This document shows positions 63,812 through 64,000 of a stretch of DNA of 64,000 nt, piece by piece. Under the pieces are notes generated by a model. The model did not search any database. It saw only the letters and a list, made by a program, of their open reading frames with translations, and had not been told where the DNA came from. The DNA lies in the NCBI RefSeq assembly GCF_003073045.1, contig NC_037590.1, positions 10,807,042 through 10,871,041 of the forward strand, written 5' to 3'. How positions within the stretch are numbered: position 1 is the stretch's first letter; each line of letters begins with the position of its first letter. The translations under genes and the position numbers were made by a program. The stretch comes from Pomacea canaliculata. Lineage: Eukaryota; Mollusca; Gastropoda; Architaenioglossa; Ampullariidae.

Positions 63812-64000
63812 GTGTATGGACTGAAAGAGTTGGAGCTCTACTGGATGAAGAAGAACCGCCTCCCAGGAGCTGTGATCAATGGGAGTTTGGTTCAGTATTC
63901 AGCAGCAGTGGGCTAGGAGCTCCGTGCTGTCACTGTGGATTACCTCCCCTGCGACCCCAGGAACCGCCTGACCAACACAGCCAGTGTGTATGTTATTCGT
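63812..64000 (+). pseudogene. Coding-like segment with one in-frame stop, running off the window
   Basis: The plus frame from 63812 reads VYGLKELELYWMKKNRLPG, continues VINGSLVQYSAAVG, meets a TAG, then reads ELRAVTVDYLPCDPRNR to the edge. Composition and codon use look protein-coding, and the one stop suggests a decayed copy, a repeat-borne exon or a sequence error. It lies opposite beta-catenin, inside or near an intron of that gene. I do not recognise the family. Confidence 0.3.

Overview
The window is animal nuclear DNA. It has short exons with GT-AG introns, vertebrate-like conserved proteins, many microsatellites and several DNA-transposon relics. Protein divergence and repeat content fit a lophotrochozoan, most likely a mollusc (gastropod-like). 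The species is an inference.

The right half (about 33-64 kb) is gene-rich and its splice phases close cleanly. In order it holds: ERCC1 (+, 12 exons, complete, 33356-38718); GNPTG (-, 8 exons, complete, 42324-47087); TSR3 (+, 6 exons, 47401-50744), head-to-head with GNPTG across 313 bp; a SOSS complex subunit B gene, NABP1/2 type (+, 6 exons, 54015-56907), with a GC-AG intron; and the 3' part of beta-catenin (-, ten exons, 58805-63076), whose 5' exons lie beyond the window. ERCC1 and SOSS-B act in DNA repair, TSR3 in 18S rRNA maturation, GNPTG in lysosomal enzyme tagging, and beta-catenin in adhesion and Wnt signalling. They are unrelated housekeeping neighbours. The GNPTG/TSR3 pair looks like an ancient shared-promoter pair.

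The left half (1-33 kb) is gene-poor. It contains an 8-bp-TSD hAT-type MITE (2344-2711), a 30-bp TATA-containing minisatellite (721-870), a tRNA-like SINE (about 1207-1400) and a 3.6-kb THAP-encoding Kolobok-type DNA transposon (3757-7352) with exact TIRs and TTAA duplications. It also holds at least three splice-compatible exons of an unrecognised minus-strand gene (27687-27848, 26232-26353, 15172-16867), the larger ones frame-disrupted. A possible two-exon plus-strand gene end sits at 30089-30652.

A 100-N gap (11479-11578) is flanked by two noisy copies of the same sequence (7149-11478 and 11579-15134). Both run to the same end point, so this is best read as two overlapping contig ends that were not merged (a false duplication). 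Gene calls near it should be treated with caution.

I found no convincing new multi-gene system. The points most worth a second look are the gap duplication, the Kolobok element, the conserved divergent GNPTG/TSR3 pair, the unrecognised minus-strand gene, and the splice oddities in SOSS-B and TSR3.
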